DNA of 64,000 nt from the NCBI RefSeq assembly GCF_009737085.1, contig NZ_WOVL01000022.1, positions 1 through 64,000 on the forward strand. The letters are read 5' to 3'. The notes under the pieces were generated by a model. It was not told the DNA's origin. It searched no databases and saw nothing but the letters and a program-made list of their open reading frames with translations. The first letter of the stretch is position 1. Each line of letters opens with the position of its first letter. The DNA comes from Paenibacillus sp. NEAU-GSW1 (GTDB lineage Bacteria > Bacillota > Bacilli > Paenibacillales > Paenibacillaceae). The position numbers and the translations under genes are program-made. This document shows positions 15,995-25,027 of the stretch, one piece after another.

Positions 15995-17014
15995 TTATTG
16001 CACTTTAACGAATTTACCTGTTGCTTGCGATTCAAACGCGCTCAAAATAACGGCGAGCGACTTGCGTCCTTCTTCGCCTGTTACTTCTGGAGTTGTATTG
16101 TTTACAATCGCATCGATAAACGCTTCGACAACGCCGCTTGCAAGCTGCTTCTCATTCGTCGAGATTGCGCCTACTTTATGTCTTTCCACTGTGCCGTTGC
16201 GCAGTTCCACGATAACTTGATCGTCCGGATCTGTGCCGATTTTCATTACGCCTTTTTCGCACCAGAGCACTGTACTGTTGTCTTCGCCTTTATAGTAAGT
16301 CCAGCTTGCTACCAATGTGCCGATTGCTCCGTTGCTCATGCGAACGAGTACAGAGGAGTTATCGTCCACGTCGCCCGGTTTGTCCAGCGTTGCAATAAAT
16401 GCAGCGACTTCGGATACTTCGTCGTCAAGCAGCCAGCGGATCAAGTCGGATTTGTGCACGCCGAGATCGCCCATTGCGCCCATAATCGCTTCGTCTTTAC
16501 GGAAGAACCAGCTGCCGGCACCGTCGATGCTCCAGTTGTCCGGACCTGGATGGCCAAACGATGTTCTGAACGTCAGCACTTTGCCAAGCACGCCAGATTT
16601 CAAAATTTGTTTCGCTTTAACATGCGAAGGAACGAAACGTTGGTTGTGTCCAACCATCAGCTTCACGCCGTTTTTAGCAGCTGCTTCAATCATCGCCGCC
16701 GCTTCTTCGTCTGTCGAAGCCATTGGCTTCTCAACAAGCACATGCGCGCCAGCGTTAGCCGCAGCGATCGAGATCGAAGCGTGCGTTGCGTTTGGCGTAC
16801 ATACGCTAACTGCGTCTGGTTTAATTTCAGCCAGCATCGTTTCATAATCGGCAAACGCTTTGCCGCCATGCTGCTCCGCATATTGCTGTGCACGTTCAAT
16901 AACCGGATCAACGAATGCAACCAATTCAACGTTTTTGTTATCTACGTACTCTGGAATGTGACGCCATTTCGAAATCGAACCGCAACCGATTACCGCTACT
17001 CTTACTTTACTCAT
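15995..17014 (-). CDS. Gfo/Idh/MocA-family NAD(P)-dependent oxidoreductase
   Basis: A 339-residue protein. The Rossmann domain opens with VAVIGCGSISKWRHIP, and the family motif HVLVEKPMA follows near residue 95. The C-terminal alpha/beta domain has GDLGVHKSDLIRWLL, which supplies the catalytic-lysine and histidine positions. These enzymes oxidise sugars, sugar acids or inositol-type polyols. GAAGGG upstream favours ATG 17014 over the ATG three codons earlier. Beside the epimerase and alpha-xylosidase genes, it probably acts in sugar catabolism; the substrate is unknown. Confidence 0.85.
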   Translation of the reverse strand: MSKVRVAVIGCGSISKWRHIPEYVDNKNVELVAFVDPVIERAQQYAEQHGGKAFADYETMLAEIKPDAVSVCTPNATHASISIAAANAGAHVLVEKPMASTDEEAAAMIEAAAKNGVKLMVGHNQRFVPSHVKAKQILKSGVLGKVLTFRTSFGHPGPDNWSIDGAGSWFFRKDEAIMGAMGDLGVHKSDLIRWLLDDEVSEVAAFIATLDKPGDVDDNSSVLVRMSNGAIGTLVASWTYYKGEDNSTVLWCEKGVMKIGTDPDDQVIVELRNGTVERHKVGAISTNEKQLASGVVEAFIDAIVNNTTPEVTGEEGRKSLAVILSAFESQATGKFVKVQ

Positions 17015-17197
17015 TAGAATCATCCCTTCGAATTCTTAATATGAATCTTAATACGCAACTGCAAGAAAGCTTGGCTTCCGGCTTGACATCAGGAGCTTTG
17101 AGTGAAACTCAAAGTCACACCTTATCCAAAGGCAGACGCTTTCGCTCCTCCAGCTCAAACTTTCCTTCCGTCGCTTTTAAGGCTTCAGATATAATAA

Positions 17198-17962
17198 TTA
17201 CTTGTTCAAATAGTTGTTTTTCAGCCAGTTGAGGCTTTCTTCAACCGCTTCAAGCGGCGGATTCGCGCAGTTGTCTTGCTCGACTATTATCCATTCCACG
17301 CCTATTTTCTCCGAGAGCTCGATAAGCTCGACTCGTGGCAGTAAGCCTCTTCCAAGCTCAACTGTGTCCATTCCGTTCTCGCCTTTAAGGAAATCTTTAA
17401 GATGAAGGATAGGAAGACGGCCTGCATATTTAGTTACATATTCAAGAGGATCTTGTCCTGCATATTGAACCCAGCCGATATCCATTTCAACCTTTAGCAG
17501 ATCTGGGCCGATACGATCGAACAGCTCGTCGAAAACAAAGTTGCCGTCAAACGAAACGTGAAATTCAAAATCATGATTATGGTATAAAAGCTGAATGCCC
17601 GCATCGCGGAAACGCTTACCATACTGCTCGAATTTATCAAAATGCTGTTGCCATGCTTCTGCGCTGCGTTGATCTTCTTCAAGCCAAGGAATGCTCGCAT
17701 ATTTTGCTCCGATCGTATGCAAATAAGCGATTTCCTCGTCAATTTTTTCTTCGAGCAATTGGAGGCCAATATGGCTGCCGATCACTTTCAGATTAAGTTC
17801 TTGAAGCAAGTCACGCATTTTCTCCGCTTCGATTCCGCCGTATCCTGCGAATTCAACGCCCTCGAAGCCAAGCGCTGCTACTTTACGAAGCGTTCCTTCC
17901 ATGTCTACACTTGTTTCATTCCGCAACGTAAATAGCTGCAGTCCGATTGGCAGTTTGCCCAT
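17198..17962 (-). CDS. sugar phosphate isomerase/epimerase (xylose isomerase-like TIM barrel)
   Basis: A 254-residue AP-endonuclease-2/xylose-isomerase-like TIM barrel. It begins PIGLQLFTLRNE and has the metal-ligand stretches YHNHDFEF, VEMDIGWVQYAG, LHLKD and a final IIVEQDN. This subgroup typically isomerises keto-sugars or acts with Gfo/Idh dehydrogenases on inositol-like or 3-keto sugars. ATG 17962 is chosen over GTG 17974, which lies in the GGGAG ribosome-binding site. The gene precedes the Gfo/Idh gene by 183 bp in the same direction. Confidence 0.82.
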   Translation of the reverse strand: MGKLPIGLQLFTLRNETSVDMEGTLRKVAALGFEGVEFAGYGGIEAEKMRDLLQELNLKVIGSHIGLQLLEEKIDEEIAYLHTIGAKYASIPWLEEDQRSAEAWQQHFDKFEQYGKRFRDAGIQLLYHNHDFEFHVSFDGNFVFDELFDRIGPDLLKVEMDIGWVQYAGQDPLEYVTKYAGRLPILHLKDFLKGENGMDTVELGRGLLPRVELIELSEKIGVEWIIVEQDNCANPPLEAVEESLNWLKNNYLNK

Positions 17963-18104
17963 GCTTTCATGCACTCCCTACTCTGTCATGTGTTAATATT
18001 TGTTTTTGCTTTTCGAACTTCATTATAAAACCCAGTACCTACAAAAAACAGCTCATTAATTACTCTTTTTATATGCGATTTTGTTATATCGCTGCATTTC
18101 GGCA

Positions 18105-18160
18105 AAAAGAAAGGCGCAACCCTCCGCGGCTATCTAGCTGCCATGGGCTGCGCCTTTCCT
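18105..18160 (-). terminator. rho-independent terminator of the alpha-xylosidase gene
   Basis: On the reverse strand GGAAAGGCGCAGCCC pairs with GGGTTGCGCCTTTC and is followed by TTTTT. It separates yicI from the epimerase gene. Confidence 0.75.
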
Positions 18161-18168
18161 TATTACTA

Positions 18169-20490
18169 TTAGCGAATTGTAAGCGTAATATTCGCTTCTT
18201 TTACGCCAGCAGGTACGGATACAACGCCGTCTTGAACCGTTACGGATGCACCGGATGCCGCTTCAATAACAGAACCTTTCAACGCAAGCGTAAACGGCTT
18301 GCCGCTGCCTTTCACGCTAACCGCAATAGACTGGCCTTGGCGAGCAGCTGTAACTTCAAGATCCGTTGCGCCTTTCACGTCGCGTACCGTTGCGGAAGCG
18401 GAGCGTCCGTCTTCCAGCTCGTATACAGTCAGCTTAGCGCCTTCAGCGAAGTCATAATCCGGCTTCACATCGTTTGCGCCGATTGCAACGATGGAGTTCG
18501 GGCGGATGAACAATGGCAGGCTGAAGAAATCATACGTTTCTTTGAACCATTTGCCGCCTTCTATCGAAGCGCCGGTCAACAGATGCGTCCAGCGCCCTTC
18601 CGGCAAGTAGTAAGTTACTTGACCGTTCTCGCTAAATACTGGGGCAACGAGAATCGAATCGCCCAGCATATATTGGCGGTCAAGGAATTCCGCAGTCGGA
18701 TCTTCTGGGAACTCCAGCACCATTGCACGCATGGATGGCAAGCCAAGCTCTGTCGCTTGTACGGCCGTATCGAACAAGTAAGGCATCAGGCTGCATTTAA
18801 GCTTCGTGAAGAAACGGGTAACATCAACCGCTTCTTGATCGTATGCCCAAGGCACCCGGTACGATTTGCTTCCGTGCAGACGGCTGTGGCTGGAGAGCAA
18901 GCCGAACGCGAGCCAGCGTTTGAAGACGTGATCCGGCGCCGTATTTTCGAAGCCGCCGATGTCATGGCTCCAGAAGCCGAAGCCGGACATGCCGAGCGAC
19001 AAGCCGCCGCGCAAGCTTTCAGCCATCGATTCATAGTCGGCATAGCAGTCGCCGCCCCAGTGTACAGGGAACTTCTGTCCGCCAACCGTAGCGGAACGCG
19101 CGAACAGCGCCGCTTCGTTTTTGCCAAGCTTCTCTTCAAGCAAATCAAATACCACTTTATTGTAGAGATACGTATAGTAGTTATGCATTTTGTGCGGGTC
19201 GGATCCGTCATGGTACACAACGTCCGTTGGAATACGTTCGCCGAAGTCCGTTTTGAAGCTGTCGACGCCCATGTCAACCAGCTCGCGAAGATAGCCGGCA
19301 AACCATTCGCATGCCGCAGGATTCGTAAAGTCGACGATCGCCATTCCCGGCTGCCACAAATCCCATTGCCATACGTCGCCGTTTGGCTTTTTCACCAGAT
19401 AGCCGTTTTTCTTGCCTTCTTCGAACAGGCGCGAGCGCTGTGCGATGTATGGGTTGATCCATACGCATATTTTCAGCCCTTTTTCTTTCAGGCGGCTGAG
19501 CATGCCCACCGGGTCCGGGAATACCCGCTCATCCCATTTGAAGTCCGTCCAATGGAAATCGCGCATCCAGAAACAGTCGAAGTGGAATACATGCAGCGGC
19601 AAGTCGCGCTCTGCCATGCCGTCAACGAACGAATTAACAGTCGCTTCGTCATAGTTTGTTGTAAAGGAAGTTGTCAGCCACAGGCCGAACGTCCATGCTG
19701 GAGGAAGCGAAGGCTTGCCAGTCAGCGCTGTATATTTGCCCAGTACGTCCTTAATTGTAGGTCCGTCGATAACGAAGTATTCAAGCGATTCCCCTGTTAC
19801 GTGGAATTGCACTTTTTTCACTTTTTCCGAAGCGACCTCAAACGATACGAGCTCCGGATGGTTAACGAATACGCCATAGCCTTTGTTCGTTACATAGAAA
19901 GGAATATTTTTGTACGATTGCTCGGAGCTTGTGCCGCCGTCTTTGTTCCAAATATCAACGACTTGGCCGTTTTTAACGAAAGGCGTAAAACGCTCGCCAA
20001 GGCCGTAAACCCATTCGCCTACGCCAAGATCAAGCTCTTCGCGCACGAAGGATTGCTGTTTGCCTTCTGTAATGTAAGCCATCGAACGCTGCGCGCTGCC
20101 TGTAATGCGCTCTTCGCCGCGATAGAAATCGACAGCCCATTCCGGGCCTTTGCGAATGCGAACACTCAAGCTGCCGCTCGTCAAAATCGCTGCTTCTTCA
20201 GTTTCTTCAATCGTTACATGATTGCCTGTCTCACGGGTAAGCTCGAATGCCGGACCGTGATCCGCAACGCCCATATGATGAATCAGCTTAACGCCGATAA
20301 CGCCAGGAATCGGGGAATGGAATTGCACCGTCAGAAGCATCGTATCCAGCATATTGGCGCGCGACAAAATCGGACGCGGCGATGCATATGCCGTCAACGT
20401 GCCGTTACGCTCTTCGAAATCATGCGCTTGCACTGCGCTCAACACCTGGTACTGCTCGCGAATCATCCAGTTGCCGTCTGTAAATTTCAT
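18169..20490 (-). CDS. yicI: alpha-xylosidase YicI (GH31)
   Basis: A 773-residue cytoplasmic GH31 enzyme, collinear and near-equal in length to E. coli YicI (772). It releases alpha-xylose from isoprimeverose-type xyloglucan fragments. Diagnostic blocks are SFTTNYDEATVNSF, HVFHFDCFWM, KICVWINPYI, the nucleophile region SFKTDFGERIPTD (Asp near 417), VHWGGDCYADYESM with the general acid, and FGFWSHDIGGFE. No signal peptide. The ATG at 20490 matches the family start. Neighbouring Gfo/Idh and epimerase genes and the divergent AraC regulator suggest a xyloglucan or alpha-xyloside module. Confidence 0.93.
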   Translation of the reverse strand: MKFTDGNWMIREQYQVLSAVQAHDFEERNGTLTAYASPRPILSRANMLDTMLLTVQFHSPIPGVIGVKLIHHMGVADHGPAFELTRETGNHVTIEETEEAAILTSGSLSVRIRKGPEWAVDFYRGEERITGSAQRSMAYITEGKQQSFVREELDLGVGEWVYGLGERFTPFVKNGQVVDIWNKDGGTSSEQSYKNIPFYVTNKGYGVFVNHPELVSFEVASEKVKKVQFHVTGESLEYFVIDGPTIKDVLGKYTALTGKPSLPPAWTFGLWLTTSFTTNYDEATVNSFVDGMAERDLPLHVFHFDCFWMRDFHWTDFKWDERVFPDPVGMLSRLKEKGLKICVWINPYIAQRSRLFEEGKKNGYLVKKPNGDVWQWDLWQPGMAIVDFTNPAACEWFAGYLRELVDMGVDSFKTDFGERIPTDVVYHDGSDPHKMHNYYTYLYNKVVFDLLEEKLGKNEAALFARSATVGGQKFPVHWGGDCYADYESMAESLRGGLSLGMSGFGFWSHDIGGFENTAPDHVFKRWLAFGLLSSHSRLHGSKSYRVPWAYDQEAVDVTRFFTKLKCSLMPYLFDTAVQATELGLPSMRAMVLEFPEDPTAEFLDRQYMLGDSILVAPVFSENGQVTYYLPEGRWTHLLTGASIEGGKWFKETYDFFSLPLFIRPNSIVAIGANDVKPDYDFAEGAKLTVYELEDGRSASATVRDVKGATDLEVTAARQGQSIAVSVKGSGKPFTLALKGSVIEAASGASVTVQDGVVSVPAGVKEANITLTIR

Positions 20491-20638
20491 TGTTCCAACC
20501 AGCCTTTCTCTTCTCACATTGGTTTATCATGGACTAGCTCTATAATTTGCATTATACTGATAAAAACCGTGAATAACTAACATCATCATGCTTGTTTATA
20601 ACATTATTCTGACCTAGTGTGATTGGAGGCGTTGTAGA

Positions 20639-21544
20639 ATGGACATGACGATGCGGCATTCGCTTCGCGAGGACCGCCTGCATGGCAATGTTCAATTTCC
20701 GCTAGCCGCTTATTGGATGGACTACGCTCCCGGCGAAGTTAACGTTGACTGCCACTGGCATGACGAAGCCGAATTTCTATATGTGCTTGAGGGACAGCTG
20801 CTTTTTCAGAACGATACGGAATACGTTAAAGTACAAAAAGGCGAAGCTGTCTTTATCGACGGAGGCGACATCCATGCCGCTTATTCGCTTGACGGCGCGC
20901 CTTGCAGCTTCTGCGCAGTCGTGTTTGATCCGCGCTGGTTGGACAGCGCCGGCTACGATGCTGTGCAGAATCGTTTCATTCGTCCGTTTCAGGAAAAGAA
21001 AAAGACGTTTCCCCGCCATATCCGCCCGGATACGCCGTGGGAGAAGCGTCTTCTTTCCCATCTGTCCAACTTGCTCGGCAGCTTTGATGAGGAATCGAAT
21101 TCCGCATTAAACAATGAGGCCGCCGTTAAAGGATATTTTTTTCTCATGCTCAATGAAATTGAACCGGAAGGGCGTTCTTGCAATCGCTCCCTGTCCGGCT
21201 CCGAGGATCAGCTTCGGGCTGAACGAGTCGAACGGCTGAAAAAAACGATTTTGTACATTCAGCAAAACTACGCCAATCCGATTCGCATTAACGAACTGGC
21301 TAATCAAATTCCGATGAGCGAAGGGCAATTTTTCCGTTTTTTCAAAAGGATGACCCGCCAAACGCCTGTGGAATATTTGAACGCTTACCGGGTCAGCCGA
21401 GCGACAGAGCTGCTCCAGCATACGGAACGCAAAATATCCGACGTTGCGCTTGAAGTCGGATTTGACCATATCAGTTATTTCATTAAAGTATTTCGCAAAA
21501 CGATGAATTGTACACCGTCAGAATACCGTAAACAAAAAGCATAA
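20639..21544 (+). CDS. AraC-family regulator with N-terminal cupin
   Basis: A 301-residue transcription factor. The N-terminal cupin sensor (about residues 20-110) contains CHWHDEAEFLYVLEGQ and GGDIHAA. The C-terminal AraC double helix-turn-helix (about 205-300) contains INELANQIPMSEGQFFRFFK and ISDVALEVGFDHISYFIKVF. It is divergent from yicI with about 150 bp between starts, so it is the likely activator of that gene in response to a sugar ligand. GGAGG lies 11 bases before ATG 20639. Confidence 0.88.
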   Translation: MDMTMRHSLREDRLHGNVQFPLAAYWMDYAPGEVNVDCHWHDEAEFLYVLEGQLLFQNDTEYVKVQKGEAVFIDGGDIHAAYSLDGAPCSFCAVVFDPRWLDSAGYDAVQNRFIRPFQEKKKTFPRHIRPDTPWEKRLLSHLSNLLGSFDEESNSALNNEAAVKGYFFLMLNEIEPEGRSCNRSLSGSEDQLRAERVERLKKTILYIQQNYANPIRINELANQIPMSEGQFFRFFKRMTRQTPVEYLNAYRVSRATELLQHTERKISDVALEVGFDHISYFIKVFRKTMNCTPSEYRKQKA

Positions 21545-21691
21545 GCTGGGCGAGACATAATATTGTAACCAAAAACTAATTATTTTTTAAGAAACAGTTA
21601 ACCTTTTTCGTATACAATACAGATAGATAAACTGCAACCGAATTAATTACATTGAGAATCGGCTACCGATTTAAAAGTTTGTCTCGGGCTA

Positions 21692-21720
21692 TGAAACTTT
21701 TTTACGAGTCGAATCGTATA
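21692..21720 (+). promoter_or_regulatory. ECF-sigma-type promoter (TGAAAC / CGTATA)
   Basis: TGAAAC (21692-21697) with a T-rich start to the spacer, then CGTATA (21715-21720), spacing 17 bp. This fits the SigW-like pattern TGAAAC-N16/17-CGTA of Bacillales and lies about 80 bp before the small gene at 21801. Confidence 0.5.
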
Positions 21721-21800
21721 GAAATAAAATCACGAAAAAAGCCCATTCACGCCGTTAGGCGAAACATAATCAGTCCAAGAGCAGATTGGAGGATATAGCA

Positions 21801-22028
21801 ATGAAAACGATGATTCTTTTTAATAACAGGACGATACCCGTATACTTAACCGATACGAATAAAAAAGCGATAGACAAACTGTCCGACGTTTTAAACCGCA
21901 AGCTTGAAACCGGCAAGAACGCTTTGAAGAACTGCATTAAGTCACTTATTAGCGTTGAAATTGTCGGCAGTGAAGCGACGCTTCACTCCTTGTACGAGAA
22001 AGACACGCTGACGATATCGTTGTATTAA
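21801..22028 (+). CDS. small protein of unknown function
   Basis: A 75-residue soluble protein beginning MKTMILFNNRTIPVYLTDTNKKAIDKL. It has an excellent ribosome-binding site (TTGGAGG, nine bases before ATG 21801) and its own terminator, so it is a real monocistronic gene. I recognise no family. The sequence predicts a short beta-helix-beta arrangement with a lysine-rich centre. The putative ECF promoter upstream hints at envelope-stress control, which is inference. Confidence 0.65.
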   Translation: MKTMILFNNRTIPVYLTDTNKKAIDKLSDVLNRKLETGKNALKNCIKSLISVEIVGSEATLHSLYEKDTLTISLY

Positions 22029-22031
22029 GGT

Positions 22032-22088
22032 AAAAAGGCTTATGCCCGATTGCAGATGCTTCTGCTGATCGGCGCATAAGCCTTTTTT
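22032..22088 (+). terminator. rho-independent terminator
   Basis: AAAAAGGCTTATGC...GCATAAGCCTTTTTT with an inner CCGAT/ATCGG stem. Confidence 0.88.
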
Positions 22089-22109
22089 CGTAGGTTGTTA
22101 TGGTTGTGA

Positions 22110-22350
22110 ATTGTGAACGCACGTGTTTCACTCCTAACGAATCTGGTTCGCGATTTAGCGAAGCTTGATTCGTTAAATCGCTCTATTTTTCGGGTTAGCG
22201 CACACTTTGCCTGTATCAGCGAAATAGTTTTCGCTAATTGCGAACTGCGGTTCCCGGCTAACGAGCATCGCTTCGCTAAATACTCGAAACCGCCCTTTAA
22301 GCGAGTATTTAACGAAGTTAGTTTCCTTATATAGCGAAGCCGGTTCGTTA
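22110..22350. repeat. intergenic island of degenerate TAGCGAA/TTCGCTA words
   Basis: Between the small gene and the lipoprotein gene the words TAGCGAA, TTCGCTAA, TTCGTTAA and TTTAGCGAA recur many times on both strands. Local hairpins result, such as TTCGC next to GCGAA. No coding signal. A similar island lies at 50791-51020. Confidence 0.6.
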
Positions 22351-22387
22351 AAGGCTCAGTCGTGCTTGAGCTGCAACAGCCAACAGT

Positions 22388-23062
22388 TTAGTTCGTTTGC
22401 GTCGTTGTTGCCGCAGCGCCGCCTTGCTGATCTCCCGGCTGCTGGCGTCCTCCGCCCATTCCGCCGCCGCCAAAACCGCCGAACCCGCCGAGACGAATCG
22501 CTTCCGCTTCTTGCGTGCCCTCTTTCAGCGTAATGGTTATAACGTCATCCGCTTTCAAATCAGCGAGCGTTAACGTCGTTTCTTTTCGCTCATTATTCTC
22601 GAAAGTAGTCGAGATGATCTGGGTAGCATCTGACACCGTAATTTCGGCAGTCTCTTCCGTGAACATGTTTTCCATGTTCATCATGCCGCCCTCGGGACGC
22701 TGCGGCCTCTCGCCTTGTACAGCGCCGTCTCCAGCTGGCTTCTCGCCGTCCTGCGGAGGCTGCGGCATTTCGCCATCGTCCATTGCCGGCGCTTGTCCAT
22801 CCTGCTGACCACCGCCGCCACCATTAGGACGTTCGCCCGGATTAAACGATGAAGTATAAATCGTTATCGTCTGACCGTCAATGGACTTTATTTTGCCCAG
22901 CGTTCCGCCCATCATCATGCCGCCTGCCGGACGCTGCTGGTCCGACAGTTCGCCGACTTCCGCCGTTGAAGGGGTGGTTGTATCGGCATTCGCGCCGCAG
23001 CCGGTTAATGCAGCAACAATGACTGCCGCACTGAACATAAGCTTCCACTTATTCATGTTCAT
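22388..23062 (-). CDS. lipoprotein with Gly/Pro/Gln-rich low-complexity regions
   Basis: A 224-residue exported lipoprotein. A signal sequence ends in the lipobox LTGC (Cys22). The mature part alternates low-complexity segments (GGGGGQQDGQ, PQPPQDGEKPAGDG, GGFGGFGGGGMGGG) with two beta-like stretches: GKIKSIDGQTITIYTSS and ITVSDATQII, then DLKADDVITITLKEG. That pattern resembles small OB/DUF5666-like domains. No function can be assigned. AAAGGCGG precedes the ATG at 23062. Confidence 0.7.
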   Translation of the reverse strand: MNMNKWKLMFSAAVIVAALTGCGANADTTTPSTAEVGELSDQQRPAGGMMMGGTLGKIKSIDGQTITIYTSSFNPGERPNGGGGGQQDGQAPAMDDGEMPQPPQDGEKPAGDGAVQGERPQRPEGGMMNMENMFTEETAEITVSDATQIISTTFENNERKETTLTLADLKADDVITITLKEGTQEAEAIRLGGFGGFGGGGMGGGRQQPGDQQGGAAATTTQTN

Positions 23063-23166
23063 TATATTTCCGCCTTTCCATCCATGTTTTCACGATTTCG
23101 CACTGATTGTAGCAAAGCAATATGAATACCGTATGAACGACGGCATTCCGGGATCTTCCTGCACAC

Positions 23167-23212
23167 AAAAAAGAGACTGCCTAAGATCCGAAGATCGGCA
23201 GTCTCTTTCTTC
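23167..23212 (-). terminator. rho-independent terminator of the MFS gene
   Basis: AAGAAAGAGACTGCC pairs with GGCAGTCTCTTTTTT on the reverse strand. It isolates the MFS gene from the lipoprotein gene. Confidence 0.82.
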
Positions 23213-24447
23213 TATAAAACCTCGCTTTGCTTTGTTCTGGCCCTGCGGAAGTTGCCCGCTGCAAACACCAGCGTTCCGATCCAGCCGCAAGCAGCAGCCG
23301 CTCCCAGAAGCAAGGTAAGCCCCATGCTTTCATATAAACTAGCGCCAAGCAGCGGACCGATCGAGCCGCGAATGCCGAAAAGCATCAAATGGATGCCGAA
23401 TACGACAGCCTCCCTGCCTGGAGCAAGGCGAAAAACGAAAGATAAAATGCCGATATCCCAGATCGCTTCCCCGACGCCCTGAATGCCGTTGCCGACAAGC
23501 ACCGCCGGGTAGTTCCCGATAAAACCGTAAAGCATAGGCACGATCGCATAGGCGGCAATGCCGCACAGCAGCACATATTTTATTTCAAACCGGTCAATAA
23601 TCCAACCTGCTGCAAGGTAAGTCAGCAACAGCGCGGCAAAATACGAAACACGGGCATAGCCGATTTGAGCGTTGCTAAGATCCAGCACTTCTACCTGAAT
23701 GATTTGGTATAACGGGTTTGACAGCATATTGCCAAACCCTGCAAACATCGTTGCGCCGAACATAACGGCAAGCGGCCGGTTGTTTCTGACCAATTCCCAT
23801 TGCTCGGCGAAGGAGAAACGCTTAACTGGACCGGCAGGCTTTGCCATCGCTTTCTTTGGCATCCGCACGGTATTAAAAAGAAATATTGACGCAACTCCGG
23901 CGGCCGAAGCGGATATTAACGGCCACTCTGGACCTGAGGCGTCTGCCCAATTGCCGACAAGGTAAGCCAGTGGAATCATGAGCATGCCCATGGCGACTCG
24001 CACATAGCCCATTATTCTCCCTCTGACGTCAGGAGGGTACAGACTCGACACGAGCGATGCATAGGCTGGCGCTTGCACGCCCATCAGCAATTGGATAACG
24101 AGCGCTGTAACGACGTATACGGCTGGGTCGGCAAAAAAAGCAGGCAGCAACAGCAGCATTCTGCCGATTAAATTCGGAATCATCACGAACGGTTTCGGAT
24201 TTCCGCTTTTTTCGATCCAATTCGCCCATACCGGGGAAAACAACAGTCCGATCGCCGGAGCGGCGGACAGCAACCCGGTCTGCAGCGAGGTGGCCCCTTG
24301 CTGGATGGCAAACGGGACATAAAATTGATTGAATACAACGTTGAACAGGCTGAATAAGATCGACGCTCCAAAATCGATTTTGGAATTAAGCCACACGCGC
24401 GGCGTCATATTTAAACCGAATTTATTTACATTTCCTTTGGCTTCCAT
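23212..24447 (-). CDS. MFS transporter
   Basis: A 411-residue membrane protein with about 12 transmembrane helices and the cytoplasmic loop PPDVRGRIMGYVR typical of the major facilitator superfamily. The first helix pair (FGASILFSLFNVVFNQFYVPF) resembles MFS proteins that sit beside Paenibacillus sugar or drug genes. The substrate is unknown. The frame stays open 35 codons upstream, but GGAAGGAA before ATG 24447 and the loss of hydrophobicity upstream support the shorter form. Confidence 0.75.
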   Translation of the reverse strand: MEAKGNVNKFGLNMTPRVWLNSKIDFGASILFSLFNVVFNQFYVPFAIQQGATSLQTGLLSAAPAIGLLFSPVWANWIEKSGNPKPFVMIPNLIGRMLLLLPAFFADPAVYVVTALVIQLLMGVQAPAYASLVSSLYPPDVRGRIMGYVRVAMGMLMIPLAYLVGNWADASGPEWPLISASAAGVASIFLFNTVRMPKKAMAKPAGPVKRFSFAEQWELVRNNRPLAVMFGATMFAGFGNMLSNPLYQIIQVEVLDLSNAQIGYARVSYFAALLLTYLAAGWIIDRFEIKYVLLCGIAAYAIVPMLYGFIGNYPAVLVGNGIQGVGEAIWDIGILSFVFRLAPGREAVVFGIHLMLFGIRGSIGPLLGASLYESMGLTLLLGAAAACGWIGTLVFAAGNFRRARTKQSEVL

Positions 24448-24565
24448 CGTAATCTCTGTTCCTTCCGGATGCCCGATTGCGGCTCCCTGATGATAGTGTA
24501 CACGCTTAACTGTTGCTTTCATTAGAACAGAGAACGACGAATACCGCAACACTAAATTCAGCGCG

Positions 24566-24940
24566 CTACATTATGATCATAATAAGAGCAAAGCAAACGA
24601 CGGATACGGCCGTGTAGCTCCAGGCAGACACTCGATTGCAATCTTTGCGCGACCAAATCCGATACAAGTACCAGATCGTAAACAGAGCCGATACGACGGT
24701 AATCGCAAGAATCAGCGCATCTATAAACGGGTCGTTCAAACTTTGACCGCCATTCTTGTGATTATGTATGCTGCTGGTCAGCGTGGCTCCGCCTGTGACA
24801 AGCACTGGAAGCAGCATATGAATGCCGTGCACGATTATCGGAAAAATCAAACCGCCTAACGACAGCAGCGAGCTGCGCGGCAATTTTTTATTGGACAAAA
24901 CAAAACGCCCCCATTCGCATACAAGTTCGAATCCCTGCAT
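24566..24940 (-). CDS. small integral membrane protein of unknown function
   Basis: A protein of up to 124 residues with three predicted transmembrane segments (SLLSLGGLIFPIIVHGIHM, DALILAITVVSALFTIWYLY, YTAVSVVCFALIMIIM) and a Ser/His/Asn-rich loop. I recognise no family. The ATG at 24940 has no ribosome-binding site; TTG near 24898, after GGGGGCG, is a plausible true start giving about 110 residues. It lies between the MFS and TetR genes. Confidence 0.45.
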   Translation of the reverse strand: MQGFELVCEWGRFVLSNKKLPRSSLLSLGGLIFPIIVHGIHMLLPVLVTGGATLTSSIHNHKNGGQSLNDPFIDALILAITVVSALFTIWYLYRIWSRKDCNRVSAWSYTAVSVVCFALIMIIM

Positions 24941-25027
24941 TTAATACTTACTGCAGAGTGCCGACTGAATATGCCGAATGGGCGGCAACTTAACGATCGA
25001 AGGCATTTGGATTGGATTGCCTTGTAC

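Noticed and set aside
17947-20580. 877-codon forward open frame antisense to the alpha-xylosidase gene
   Set aside because: It mirrors yicI and the epimerase start, has no ribosome-binding site, and its product is Arg/Cys/His-rich without any domain; the reverse gene is unambiguous.
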